Assembly: GCA_012839485.1 (NCBI GenBank) | Contig: DUNF01000058.1 | Location: forward strand, 1 to 64,000 | Direction of reading: 5' to 3' | Length of the DNA: 64,000 nucleotides | From: Acholeplasmataceae bacterium | Lineage (GTDB): Bacteria > Bacillota_I > Bacilli_A > ML615J-28 > CAG-698 | Shown here: piece by piece, positions 42,548 through 51,220 of the stretch | How the letters are laid out: each line of letters opens with the position of its first letter | How positions within the stretch are numbered: the stretch's first letter is position 1 | The notes under the pieces: model-generated | Told to the model about the DNA's origin: nothing | Seen by the model: the letters and a program-made list of their open reading frames with translations, nothing else | Database searches by the model: none | Program-made: the position numbers and the translations under genes

Positions 42548-45500
42548 ATGAAAAAATGGTTATCATTGCTTTTAGTATTTGGTTTAAGCTTATTACTATT
42601 TGGATGTAGCCGTGATGACAAAGTTATCGAAGTTACATCAGTAGAACTTAAATCAAATGCCGAAGAATTACAAGTAGGACAAACTTATCAAATTACTCCT
42701 ACTGTAAAACCAGCCGATGCCACTGATAAAACAGTGACTTACGACAGTAATAATAAAGCAGTTGCTACTGTTAGTGCTAGTGGTTTAGTATCAGCAGTTG
42801 CAAAAGGAACCGCTGTTATTACCGTTAAAGCAGGTACAAAACAAGCAGAGCTTACTATTACTGTAGTACAGGAAGAAGAAGTACAATTAGTTATTACTGT
42901 TCCACAGGAAGCAGCAACAATTGTTGTTGGCGGAACTTACACAATTGGAGCACAAGTGAAAGATCAAACTGGAGCTCCAAAACCAGCAACATTAGCATAC
43001 GCATCAAACAATAACGATGTTGCTACTGTAGACGATAGCGGAAAAGTTACTGGACATGCAGCAGGAACTGCAGTTATTACAATCACATCTGGTGAACTTT
43101 CTAAGACTGTTACAATTACAGTTACAGCAGAAGAACCAAGTGAGCGTGCAATCGCAGGTGTTCCTGAGGAAGATCCAGAAAACAATGTATACATCTTTAT
43201 TGGAAGAACATTTACTGCTACTGTAGCAAACTTAAGAGAAGGTGAAACAGTTGCTTGGAGCACTCAAGATACTGAAGTTATCTCATTAAGCGATGAAGGT
43301 GCTGTAGAAGCTCTTGAAGCAGGTATTGCAACTATTCATGCAATTGTATCTGACGCAGAAGGAAATCAAGTAGCTGATTTAAGTGCAACTTTTGAAGTTA
43401 TGGATGAATCAGTTCTACCATTATTCGTATCTGAACCAGGATACACATTAAAGAGAGAAGAAATTGCAGTTGATTATCAAGCTAACTACAAAACTAATAA
43501 AGTAGACGAAATTACTAAAGATGTAATTTACAAAGTTGAAGATATTACAGATCCTGAAAATCCAGTTGAACTTGGACAAAACTATGAAGCTAACGAGCAA
43601 GAAATTCCAGCAGAAGATATCGCTGAAGTATTGACATTCGTTATCGCAGCAGATGGAACAAGTAAAACTGGTGTTAATAGAGGAAGATTAAGAGTTGTAG
43701 CGTTAAAGCCAGGTTTATTAAGAATCACAGCTAAAGTTGGCGACGAAACATCAGAGCCATTTGAATTAAGATTAATTGATAGACCAATGCCAACTGAATT
43801 AGTAATTAGCGCACCAAACAATGACCCACAAATTGAAACTAAAGGCGGAAGCTTAAAATTATCAGCTTCAAGTAAACCAGCGTTCTCATATAGCACTGTT
43901 ACTTGGTCATCAAATAATCCTTTAGTAGATGTTCGTGCAGATGGTACACTTATCTGCAACGGAACAGATGATGATATTGGAACAGTTGTAACTATTACAG
44001 CTACATCAACTGTAGTTGAAGGTTTAACAGCTACAATTGATATTACAATAAAAGAAAAATATGTAGAAGTAATTGAAACACCAGAACCAACAAGCATTAC
44101 TATTAACGGTTATCCAGATGTTTTCATTGGTGAAACATATCAATTTACAGCTGACGTTGGACCAGCAGGTGCAAATCAAGCTGTAGTTTGGTCATCACAA
44201 AATGATGCTTATGCTACTGTTGATGAAAATGGTTTAGTAACTGTTCATGCAGCTGGCGAAGGAAAATCATTCTATATCATTGCACGTGCACCAAGTGTTG
44301 AAAACCCTGGTACATATGCAGTTACACAAAGATATCAAATTAGAGCTGCTAAGCCACCAATTGATCCAGATCCAATTAACTTAAATGGATATCAAATTAC
44401 AATTATGAACGCAGGCCATGCATTATTTGATCAAGATCCATTCTTACCACAATATGCAGGTGCTGATAAGACTGCTAAACAAGCAGCTTGGCGTGAAGTT
44501 GAAGAAGCTTATAACTGTACAATTAAAGTTGTTGCTTATCCAGAAGAAGCTCCATGGGGACCAGCGAGAGTTCAATGGATTAACAACAATGCAAATAATA
44601 CAAAAGGTGGAGCAGATTTCTATATCGTAACTACTACATGGTTAAATCAATTCTCTGCAAGTCAAGCATTATTCCCAGTACAAGACTTATATATTCGTTT
44701 TGGAAAGAATAGTATGGACCCTGCATCAAGAGAAGCAGCTACATATAAAGGAAACTTATATGCTATGAGTGCTTCTACATATGGAGCTAACTATATTGAC
44801 CGTGGTTTATTCTTCAACCTTAACTTACTAGAAGAAGTTGGAATGGAGAACCCTGCTCAAATGTTCATGAGCGATCGTTGGACACATAGTGATTTTGAAC
44901 AATGGGTATTAGATGCACAAGTTGCAATCGGCCAAAAAGGTGAAGGTTATTATGCTATTTGCGGTAGACCATTCTTCTACTGGGCAGGTATGATTAACGC
45001 AGCTGGTATTAAGATGGTTGACTCTGCAAGTGCTTCACTTAACGTTGATGGACCTATCCAAAGAAGTGTAGTTAACGTACTTAAGAGAATCTATATGAAC
45101 CACCAAGCTTGGGATCCAACTCCTGGATATGATGGTCAAACTGAAGCATTCAGAACAGAAAAAGCAATTATGGATGGCGGAGAAATGTGGTTTGTAAAGA
45201 CTGACAACCGTTGGCCAATTGATATGTGGTCACCTAATGACTCATCTGGCACAAGATATGGATATGTTCCATTCCCTTATCCAGATAATATGACAAAAGA
45301 ACAAACTAAGGTTATTACTAAGGGTGGATCAATCTACGCTATGGTTAACCATATGACTCATAAACACGTAGCTGCAGGCTTAAACGATGATGCAGTAGCA
45401 TATGAAGGTATTTACCGTGCTCTAAACGATGTATTTAGATGGACAGAAAGAAAACAAAAAGAAGCTGGAGAATTAGTTGGAGAAACTGAATTAGACGTTA

Positions 45501-45733
45501 GACGTCAAAATGCTAGTTTAAGACTAGATGATCCATTCTCAATTGAATGTGTTCTATTCTATGACAAACGTAGAGTAATGTATGACCCATATGAAGAAGT
45601 AATCGGAATTTGGGCTACTCCATCAGCTGCAAGACCAGCTGAAGAAGGTATCCGTCAAGGAGCAGACTACTCAGCAGTTGTAGCAGAATGTATGCCAGCA
45701 TGGCAACAAAAGGTTATCGCACAATTCGGATAG
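42548..45733 (+). CDS. Solute-binding lipoprotein on a stalk of bacterial Ig-like (BIG2) domains
   Basis: A 1061-residue lipoprotein. The signal peptide ends with lipobox LLFGC (Cys near 20). At least five BIG2-type modules follow (near 30-107, 115-195, 200-285, 415-505 and 515-605), with runs such as VGQTYQITPTVKPADATDK and ATVDENGLVTVHAAG. From about residue 618 there is a family 1 solute-binding fold (YQITIMNAGHALFDQDPF; TKGGSIYAMVNHM near 925). The stalk would lift the binding domain off the membrane. It has its own promoter and terminator, so it can be made in excess over the permeases at 36916 and 38141. The ligand is unknown, and an oligosaccharide is likely. Confidence 0.87.
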   Translation: MKKWLSLLLVFGLSLLLFGCSRDDKVIEVTSVELKSNAEELQVGQTYQITPTVKPADATDKTVTYDSNNKAVATVSASGLVSAVAKGTAVITVKAGTKQAELTITVVQEEEVQLVITVPQEAATIVVGGTYTIGAQVKDQTGAPKPATLAYASNNNDVATVDDSGKVTGHAAGTAVITITSGELSKTVTITVTAEEPSERAIAGVPEEDPENNVYIFIGRTFTATVANLREGETVAWSTQDTEVISLSDEGAVEALEAGIATIHAIVSDAEGNQVADLSATFEVMDESVLPLFVSEPGYTLKREEIAVDYQANYKTNKVDEITKDVIYKVEDITDPENPVELGQNYEANEQEIPAEDIAEVLTFVIAADGTSKTGVNRGRLRVVALKPGLLRITAKVGDETSEPFELRLIDRPMPTELVISAPNNDPQIETKGGSLKLSASSKPAFSYSTVTWSSNNPLVDVRADGTLICNGTDDDIGTVVTITATSTVVEGLTATIDITIKEKYVEVIETPEPTSITINGYPDVFIGETYQFTADVGPAGANQAVVWSSQNDAYATVDENGLVTVHAAGEGKSFYIIARAPSVENPGTYAVTQRYQIRAAKPPIDPDPINLNGYQITIMNAGHALFDQDPFLPQYAGADKTAKQAAWREVEEAYNCTIKVVAYPEEAPWGPARVQWINNNANNTKGGADFYIVTTTWLNQFSASQALFPVQDLYIRFGKNSMDPASREAATYKGNLYAMSASTYGANYIDRGLFFNLNLLEEVGMENPAQMFMSDRWTHSDFEQWVLDAQVAIGQKGEGYYAICGRPFFYWAGMINAAGIKMVDSASASLNVDGPIQRSVVNVLKRIYMNHQAWDPTPGYDGQTEAFRTEKAIMDGGEMWFVKTDNRWPIDMWSPNDSSGTRYGYVPFPYPDNMTKEQTKVITKGGSIYAMVNHMTHKHVAAGLNDDAVAYEGIYRALNDVFRWTERKQKEAGELVGETELDVRRQNASLRLDDPFSIECVLFYDKRRVMYDPYEEVIGIWATPSAARPAEEGIRQGADYSAVVAECMPAWQQKVIAQFG

Positions 45734-45750
45734 AATTTAAAGATATAAAC

Positions 45751-45782
45751 AAAACCACATGATTTTATCGTGTGGTTTTTTA
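45751..45782 (+). terminator. Terminator after the binding lipoprotein
   Basis: AACCACATGAT (45753-45763), the loop TTT and ATCGTGTGGTT (45767-45777), an 11-bp stem with one G-T pair, then a T-run. Confidence 0.9.
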
Positions 45783-45793
45783 TTTCTCTTTTA

Positions 45794-45822
45794 TTGTTAT
45801 TTGACCTTAGATATGGTATAAT
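45794..45822 (+). promoter_or_regulatory. Promoter of the MurNAc operon
   Basis: TATAAT (45817-45822) preceded by TGG (extended -10). A weak TTGTTA (45794-45799) lies 17 bases upstream. It is the only clear promoter before the gene run 45846-58259. Confidence 0.65.
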
Positions 45823-45845
45823 ATAAAGAGTTTAAGGAGTTAATT

Positions 45846-46646
45846 ATGGATGTAGAAAAGTATGTCAATAGTAAAGCTTTTATCTTTTTTGAGTGGACAT
45901 ATCGTTTAATAATAATGAATTTATTGAATCTTTCAATAATTATAACTATGAGTTTTGGTTTTTGGGTGCTATTTATTGCCATTCAAAAAATGACTTATTT
46001 TTATCTAGCAATTCTACTAACGCTTTTGGGCTTAATTATTACTTCAATTGCTAGTTTTAAAACGATTAAAGACTTAAGTGGGTACCGAAGGAGTGGTTTG
46101 TATAAAACCTATTTTTCCAATCTTTGGTTTAGTTTTAAAGATCTTTGGTTTATAGAACTGCTTATTGTAATTATTTATGCCTTTCTATTAGGATCATCAT
46201 TAACATATAGTTTGATTTTAAATCACGAAGATTTTACTTATGATTTTATAGGGATAGTTTATACCGTAGGTTACTGGCTTGATTGGATTTTATTATTTTT
46301 CTTAACTCAAGCTGTGATTTCGTTTTGGGCTGTCTATAGTCATTTTCAAATGACAAAGTGGAATTATATTAAAGCTAGTTTTTATATGTCTTTTAAGTTA
46401 TTTTTACCAACATTGTTAGCGGGTATTTTCTTCTTTTTAACACCAGTTTTAATAATTGTTTTAGGTTTAATTCTTAGTCCAATGTTATCATTGTTGCTTA
46501 TTTCATTTTTTAGTTTATTTGGAATTACCTTGCCTCAGTATTTATACTTTAGAATGATAAAAGGCAAATACGCATATCTTACAAAAAACCCTGATGATAT
46601 TCAGGATTTCGATAAATATGAATTAGAAAAGGAGAATGAAATTTAA
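45846..46646 (+). CDS. YesL-like (DUF624) membrane protein
   Basis: A 266-residue protein with six membrane helices and the family start FFEWTYRLIIMNLLNLSIIITM. YesL/DUF624 proteins often accompany carbohydrate ABC importers in Bacillota, but their role is unknown. It opens the MurNAc operon. Its final codons contain the AAGGAG site and ATG of the namZ remnant, so the ancestral arrangement was probably yesL followed directly by a free-standing namZ. Confidence 0.8.
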   Translation: MDVEKYVNSKAFIFFEWTYRLIIMNLLNLSIIITMSFGFWVLFIAIQKMTYFYLAILLTLLGLIITSIASFKTIKDLSGYRRSGLYKTYFSNLWFSFKDLWFIELLIVIIYAFLLGSSLTYSLILNHEDFTYDFIGIVYTVGYWLDWILLFFLTQAVISFWAVYSHFQMTKWNYIKASFYMSFKLFLPTLLAGIFFFLTPVLIIVLGLILSPMLSLLLISFFSLFGITLPQYLYFRMIKGKYAYLTKNPDDIQDFDKYELEKENEI

Positions 46647-46859
46647 ATTAGGAATTGATTGTATTGATGAACACTTAGATTTGTTTAAATGAAAAGACTA
46701 ATTTAGTTGCTTTATTTAGTCCTGAGTATTTAGATAATGAAGGAAATGTAGTTAAACATTCGCTAAGAGATAAGATAGTTAGTTATGAAGTAAAAGCTGC
46801 TATCAAGGACAATCAAAAACATATAAATATCAAACAAAAATCAAAAAGTTATTAGAGGT
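46636..46859 (+). pseudogene. Remnant of a duplicated namZ 5' end
   Basis: From the ATG at 46636 the sequence matches the start of the intact namZ part at 47445 (LGID-IDEHLDLF). The frame breaks at TGA 46690. Alignment with the intact copy is continuous if 74 bases (between two TTGAA pentamers at 47494 and 47568) are removed. Identity then resumes through LVALFSPE and stops near 46729. The remaining bases to 46859 encode an open but unrecognised tail. It is a decayed copy inside the operon, with no likely product. Confidence 0.85.
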
Positions 46860-46865
46860 GGAAGT

Positions 46866-48587
46866 ATGAAAAAAGTATTGAAATTTGTTTTAGTTCTTTT
46901 CCTTTTTGTAGTCTTAGTAGGTTGTAAGAAGGAAGAAGCATTTAAGGCTGTAGAGAATTTAATTGACAACATCGGTGAAGTTACTCTAGAAGACGAAGCA
47001 TTAATTAATGAAATTGAAGAAAAATTTAATGCTTTAAGTGAAGAAGATCAAGAGAAAGTTGCTAACTTAGCTGTTTTAGTAGATGCACAAGTTACGCTTG
47101 ATAGTTTAAAATTCTTAGCTGAATTAGACATTAATTATGATGATGCAACTTTAGCTGTATTAACTGCTTTAAAAGGCAAGATTAACAATTTAAGTAATGA
47201 TGTAGCTAATAAAATTCAAAATGAAATTAATGCAGCATTAGATAAAATTAATAAACACATTAAAAATTTAGAATTCGAAGCTGCTGTGTTAGCTTTAAAT
47301 GGCGAGGTTGATAAAGAAGCATTAGCTCAACTAGACCTTGTATATGAATCTATAACAGAAGAGTTTAAAGCAAAACTTAAGGCAGATATTAAACAAACAT
47401 ATTTTACATTATCGGCGCAAGCTAAAGAACAAGGAGAAGAAAGAATGAAATTAAAATTAGGAATCGATCGTATTGATGAACATTTAGATTTATTTGAAGG
47501 AAAGAGAGTAGGTTTAATTACTAACCCTACTGGGATAAATTCGAAATATCAATCTACAATTGATGTTTTGAATGAGAAAACTAATTTAGTTGCTTTATTT
47601 AGTCCTGAGCATGGGGTAAGAGGGAACTTACAAGCTGGGATTAATTTAGGAACTTATGTAGACGAAGAGACAGGGATTACTGTTTATTCGTTATATGGAG
47701 ATACAAGAAAACCATCAAAAGAAATGTTAGACGAAATAGATATTTTATGCATAGATATTCAAGATGTTGGGGCAAGATTTTATACTTATGTTTATACGAT
47801 GGCTTATTCAATGATGGCCTGTAAAGAAGAAGGAAAGAAGTTTGTAGTGTTTGATCGCCCAAATCCAATTAATGCTTCTGATTATGAAGGCAATATTTTA
47901 GATATCAATTATCGTTCTTTTATTGGTTACTACCCAACAATCCAACGTCATGGAATGACAATTGGGGAACTTGCTTATTTATTTAATGAAGAGTTTGAGA
48001 TTGGCTGTGATTTAGAAGTTATTAAGATGGCTAATTATGACCGCACTAAGTATTTAGATGAATTAGATATTTTATATGTTTATCCATCTCCTAACTTACC
48101 GACAGTTAATAGTTGTATTTTATATCCAGGTACATGTATTTTTGAAGGAACTAATCTGAGTGAAGGAAGAGGTACTGCAACTCCATTTGAGTTAATTGGG
48201 GCACCTTATATAAACTCAAAAGAATTAGCTGATAAATTAAATAGTATGAATATTGAAGGAGTTTACTTTAGACCACAATACTTTACACCGATTTATTCGA
48301 AAAATAAAGATTTATTATGTGGTGGTGTGTATATTCACGTTTTAGATCGTAAGAAATTGAAGTCAGTATCGTTAGGGTTTATCTTACTTGATACAATTAG
48401 AAACTTATATCCAAATGACTTTAAAGTTAACCCACCTTGGAGCGAAGGCGGAAGAACGATGTTAGACTTAAATACAGGGACAGATAAGATATCTAAATAC
48501 TTACTTACTTTAGAAGAACAACTTGCTTGGATTAAAGAAGATACTAAAAAGTTTGGTGAGATTAGAAGTAAATATTTAATTTATTAA
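46866..48587 (+). CDS. namZ: Lipoprotein helical domain fused to NamZ (exo-beta-N-acetylmuramidase, DUF1343)
   Basis: Residues 1-20 are a lipoprotein signal (VVLVGC). Residues 21-190 are all-helical, starting with the surface-protein pattern VENLIDNIGEVTLEDEALI. From residue 194 a complete NamZ follows: KRVGLITNPTG, LFSPEHGVRG, DVGARFYTY, FDRPNPI and LSEGRGTATPFE. NamZ removes MurNAc from non-reducing glycan ends. The fused form should be exported and tethered to the membrane. An in-frame AAGGAG (47431-47436) and ATG (47445) at the junction could make a second, cytosolic NamZ. The upstream remnant shows that a free NamZ with such a site once existed here. A GAGGTGG site precedes the main start. 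Confidence 0.9.
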   Translation: MKKVLKFVLVLFLFVVLVGCKKEEAFKAVENLIDNIGEVTLEDEALINEIEEKFNALSEEDQEKVANLAVLVDAQVTLDSLKFLAELDINYDDATLAVLTALKGKINNLSNDVANKIQNEINAALDKINKHIKNLEFEAAVLALNGEVDKEALAQLDLVYESITEEFKAKLKADIKQTYFTLSAQAKEQGEERMKLKLGIDRIDEHLDLFEGKRVGLITNPTGINSKYQSTIDVLNEKTNLVALFSPEHGVRGNLQAGINLGTYVDEETGITVYSLYGDTRKPSKEMLDEIDILCIDIQDVGARFYTYVYTMAYSMMACKEEGKKFVVFDRPNPINASDYEGNILDINYRSFIGYYPTIQRHGMTIGELAYLFNEEFEIGCDLEVIKMANYDRTKYLDELDILYVYPSPNLPTVNSCILYPGTCIFEGTNLSEGRGTATPFELIGAPYINSKELADKLNSMNIEGVYFRPQYFTPIYSKNKDLLCGGVYIHVLDRKKLKSVSLGFILLDTIRNLYPNDFKVNPPWSEGGRTMLDLNTGTDKISKYLLTLEEQLAWIKEDTKKFGEIRSKYLIY

Positions 48588-48598
48588 GGAGAAAATTA

Positions 48599-51220
48599 AT
48601 GAAAAAATTACATGAATTAACTTTAGAAGAAAAAATTGGCCAGTTGTTTATAGTTGGTTTTTATGGCGAGGAGTTTAATAACGATTTACTTAATTTAATT
48701 AAAGATTATAAAATCGGAAATGTAATTTTATTTTCTCGTAATATTTCTGCGGTAAAACAGTTATATAAATTAAATAAAGATATCCATACTAATATGGAAA
48801 AACATTTAGGAATTATGCCTTTCATTACAATTGACCAAGAAGGAGGAATGGTTACAAGAATCTTTAATGATGCAACTTTTTTTCCTGGGGCAATGACAAT
48901 TGGAGCAACAAAGCTTGATAATGCTTATTATGTGGGGCAAAAGATGGGAGATGAGTTAAGAGCTTTAGGAATTAACTTTAACTTAGCCCCAACATTAGAT
49001 GTGAATAATAATCCTCATAATCCGGTAATTGGTGTTAGAAGTTATTCAAGCAGTGAAAAACAAGTTGCAAACTATGGCATAGCTTATATTAAAGGGTTAC
49101 AAGAAAAAGGAATTATTGCAACTGCAAAACATTTTCCTGGTCATGGAGATACAAATATTGATAGTCATTTGGGACTGCCAATAATTGAACATTCAAAAGA
49201 CCGTTTAAATAGAATTGAACTTTATCCATTTAAAAAAGCTATAGCTTCAGGTTTAGATGCGATTATGAGTGCGCATATTATTTTTAAAGCATATGATAGT
49301 GAAAAACCAGCTACTTTATCTAAAGCAGTATTAACTGATCTTTTAAAAAAAGAGTTGGGATTTGAAGGTTTGATTGTAAGTGACTGTATGGAAATGAAAG
49401 CTATTGATGATACAGTTACTGCACCAGTTGGTGTTTTAGAAGGTTTACTTGCAGGGCTGGATATGGTTTTTGTAAGTCAAACACCTGCCAAACAAATGAA
49501 AGCAGTAGAACTTGTGAAGGAAGCAGTGTTAAATGGAAAGTTTCCTTTAGATTTATTAGATGAAAAAGTAGAAAAGATATTAAAATATAAAGCTAAATCA
49601 TACGAACTATTAAAGAATGAATTTTTTAGTAAAACATATAATGAGCAAGAAGAAATATTGCTTAATCCAGAAACTAAAGCTAAAGCTTTAGAGATTGTAG
49701 CTGAATCGTTAACTTTAGTAAAAGGAGATAATGTAAATCCAAGTTTAAAAACTTTAGTTTTAGCTCCAGATCCATTTGCCTCTACAATCATTGAAGATGA
49801 GTTTTCTAAAAATGATCGTTCAATTTACGATATGGTAAGATTAGAAAATAATCCTAACTTAGTTCCTTATCGAATTAAGATTAAACCTTCAAAAGAAGAA
49901 ATAGATAAATATTTAGAATTAGCAAAAGATTATAAACAAATAGTTTTATGTACATATAATGCTACAATTAACCGAGGCCAAATTGAACTTGTTAGAAAAC
50001 TAAATAATTTGGATAAAAAGTTATATGTAATTAGTATGAGAAATCCTTTTGATATTTTAAACTTTAAGGAAGTTTCTAATTACTTAGCATTATATGAATA
50101 CACACCTAATTCAATTAAAGTTTTAATTAGTTATTTAAATGGCGAAATTAAACCAAAAGGGAAATTACCTGTTTCTTTAAAGGAAAAAACCGAGTTTGGT
50201 GCAAGTGTTTATTTAGGTTTAGATGATTATAAATTGGAAGATAATTTAAAATATTTAGAAAAGTTAAAGAAAAATGGCTTTAGTTTTGTTTTTGTATCGA
50301 TGCATATGCCTGAAGCAGGAAGTCATGTTTATGATGAGTTTTTAGCGATTAAGGATAAAGCTAAAAGTTTAGGTTTAGAGTTAATAGTTGATGTTTCTAA
50401 ACCAACTTTTGATAAACACAAGATGTTTGGTGTTGATCGTATTCGTTTAGACTGGGGTTTTAGTAAAGAAGATATCGTTGATTTAGTTTTAGATGGTTAT
50501 GATATTGAACTTAATGCTTCGACTTTAACGGAAGAGTTAGTTGATTATTTAAAAGAAAGAATAGATTTATCTTTAGTAACGGTTAGTCATAATTTTTATC
50601 CAAAGAAATATACTGGGTTAAAATATGAAGATGTGAAGGAAAGAAACAACTTTTTAAACAATTTAGGTTTTAAAGTTATGGGCTATATTGCATCGCTAGA
50701 AAACAAAAGACCTCCTTTATATCTAGGATTACCTACAGTAGAAACAATGAGAAAGATGCCAGTTTTTCTTCAAAAACAAGAAATGGAACTTTTAGGTTTT
50801 TCGAAAATTTGTTTTGGAGATGCGATTATTAGCAATAAAGAATTAAAAGAGTTAACAGAAGAAAAGGAATATTTTACTGTACCTTTAGTTTTAAAAAAGG
50901 GAATTTCAGAAAAAGAAAAAGAAATTATTAATAAAGTTCATCGTGTTAGAATTGATCAATCAGAGTATATGATTCGTAGTACTAAATATCGCGGAGAAAA
51001 AGGAATTGAACCAAATAATACAGAGAAAAGATCAAAGTATGATATTACGATTGATAATGATTTGATGAAGAGATATTCTGGTGAATTAAATATTATGCTA
51101 ACTGATTTAGAAGCCGATAAAGCAGTTAACGTAGTTGGTAGAGCAATTTTGAGTGATTTTAGTTTAGACTATTTAAAGATGCAAATACCATTTGTTTTTG
51201 AAGTTATTGGAGAAGAATAA
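48599..51220 (+). CDS. nagZ-mupG: NagZ-type GH3 enzyme fused to MupG-like 6-phospho-N-acetylmuramidase
   Basis: Residues 1 to about 525 are a two-domain GH3 beta-N-acetylglucosaminidase: DQEGGMVTR, KHFPGHGDTNIDSH and the nucleophile in LIVSDCMEMKA. Residues about 532-873 are DUF871, the MupG family: GASVYLGLDDY, RIRLDWGF, VSHNFYPKKYTGL, then RSTKYRGEKGIEP and RYSGELNIML. MupG enzymes cut MurNAc-6-P-GlcNAc. Joined, the two could strip both sugar linkages. There is no signal peptide. Unlike the other fusions, no in-frame start or ribosome-binding site lies at the junction, so this is a single product. It is followed by the kinase through a TAATG overlap. Confidence 0.9.
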   Translation: MKKLHELTLEEKIGQLFIVGFYGEEFNNDLLNLIKDYKIGNVILFSRNISAVKQLYKLNKDIHTNMEKHLGIMPFITIDQEGGMVTRIFNDATFFPGAMTIGATKLDNAYYVGQKMGDELRALGINFNLAPTLDVNNNPHNPVIGVRSYSSSEKQVANYGIAYIKGLQEKGIIATAKHFPGHGDTNIDSHLGLPIIEHSKDRLNRIELYPFKKAIASGLDAIMSAHIIFKAYDSEKPATLSKAVLTDLLKKELGFEGLIVSDCMEMKAIDDTVTAPVGVLEGLLAGLDMVFVSQTPAKQMKAVELVKEAVLNGKFPLDLLDEKVEKILKYKAKSYELLKNEFFSKTYNEQEEILLNPETKAKALEIVAESLTLVKGDNVNPSLKTLVLAPDPFASTIIEDEFSKNDRSIYDMVRLENNPNLVPYRIKIKPSKEEIDKYLELAKDYKQIVLCTYNATINRGQIELVRKLNNLDKKLYVISMRNPFDILNFKEVSNYLALYEYTPNSIKVLISYLNGEIKPKGKLPVSLKEKTEFGASVYLGLDDYKLEDNLKYLEKLKKNGFSFVFVSMHMPEAGSHVYDEFLAIKDKAKSLGLELIVDVSKPTFDKHKMFGVDRIRLDWGFSKEDIVDLVLDGYDIELNASTLTEELVDYLKERIDLSLVTVSHNFYPKKYTGLKYEDVKERNNFLNNLGFKVMGYIASLENKRPPLYLGLPTVETMRKMPVFLQKQEMELLGFSKICFGDAIISNKELKELTEEKEYFTVPLVLKKGISEKEKEIINKVHRVRIDQSEYMIRSTKYRGEKGIEPNNTEKRSKYDITIDNDLMKRYSGELNIMLTDLEADKAVNVVGRAILSDFSLDYLKMQIPFVFEVIGEE

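Noticed and set aside
43582..44097. Open frame of 171 codons on the minus strand inside the Ig-stalked binding protein
   Set aside because: It is antisense to BIG2 repeats, which have biased codons that leave the opposite strand open. No ribosome-binding site and no domain pattern.
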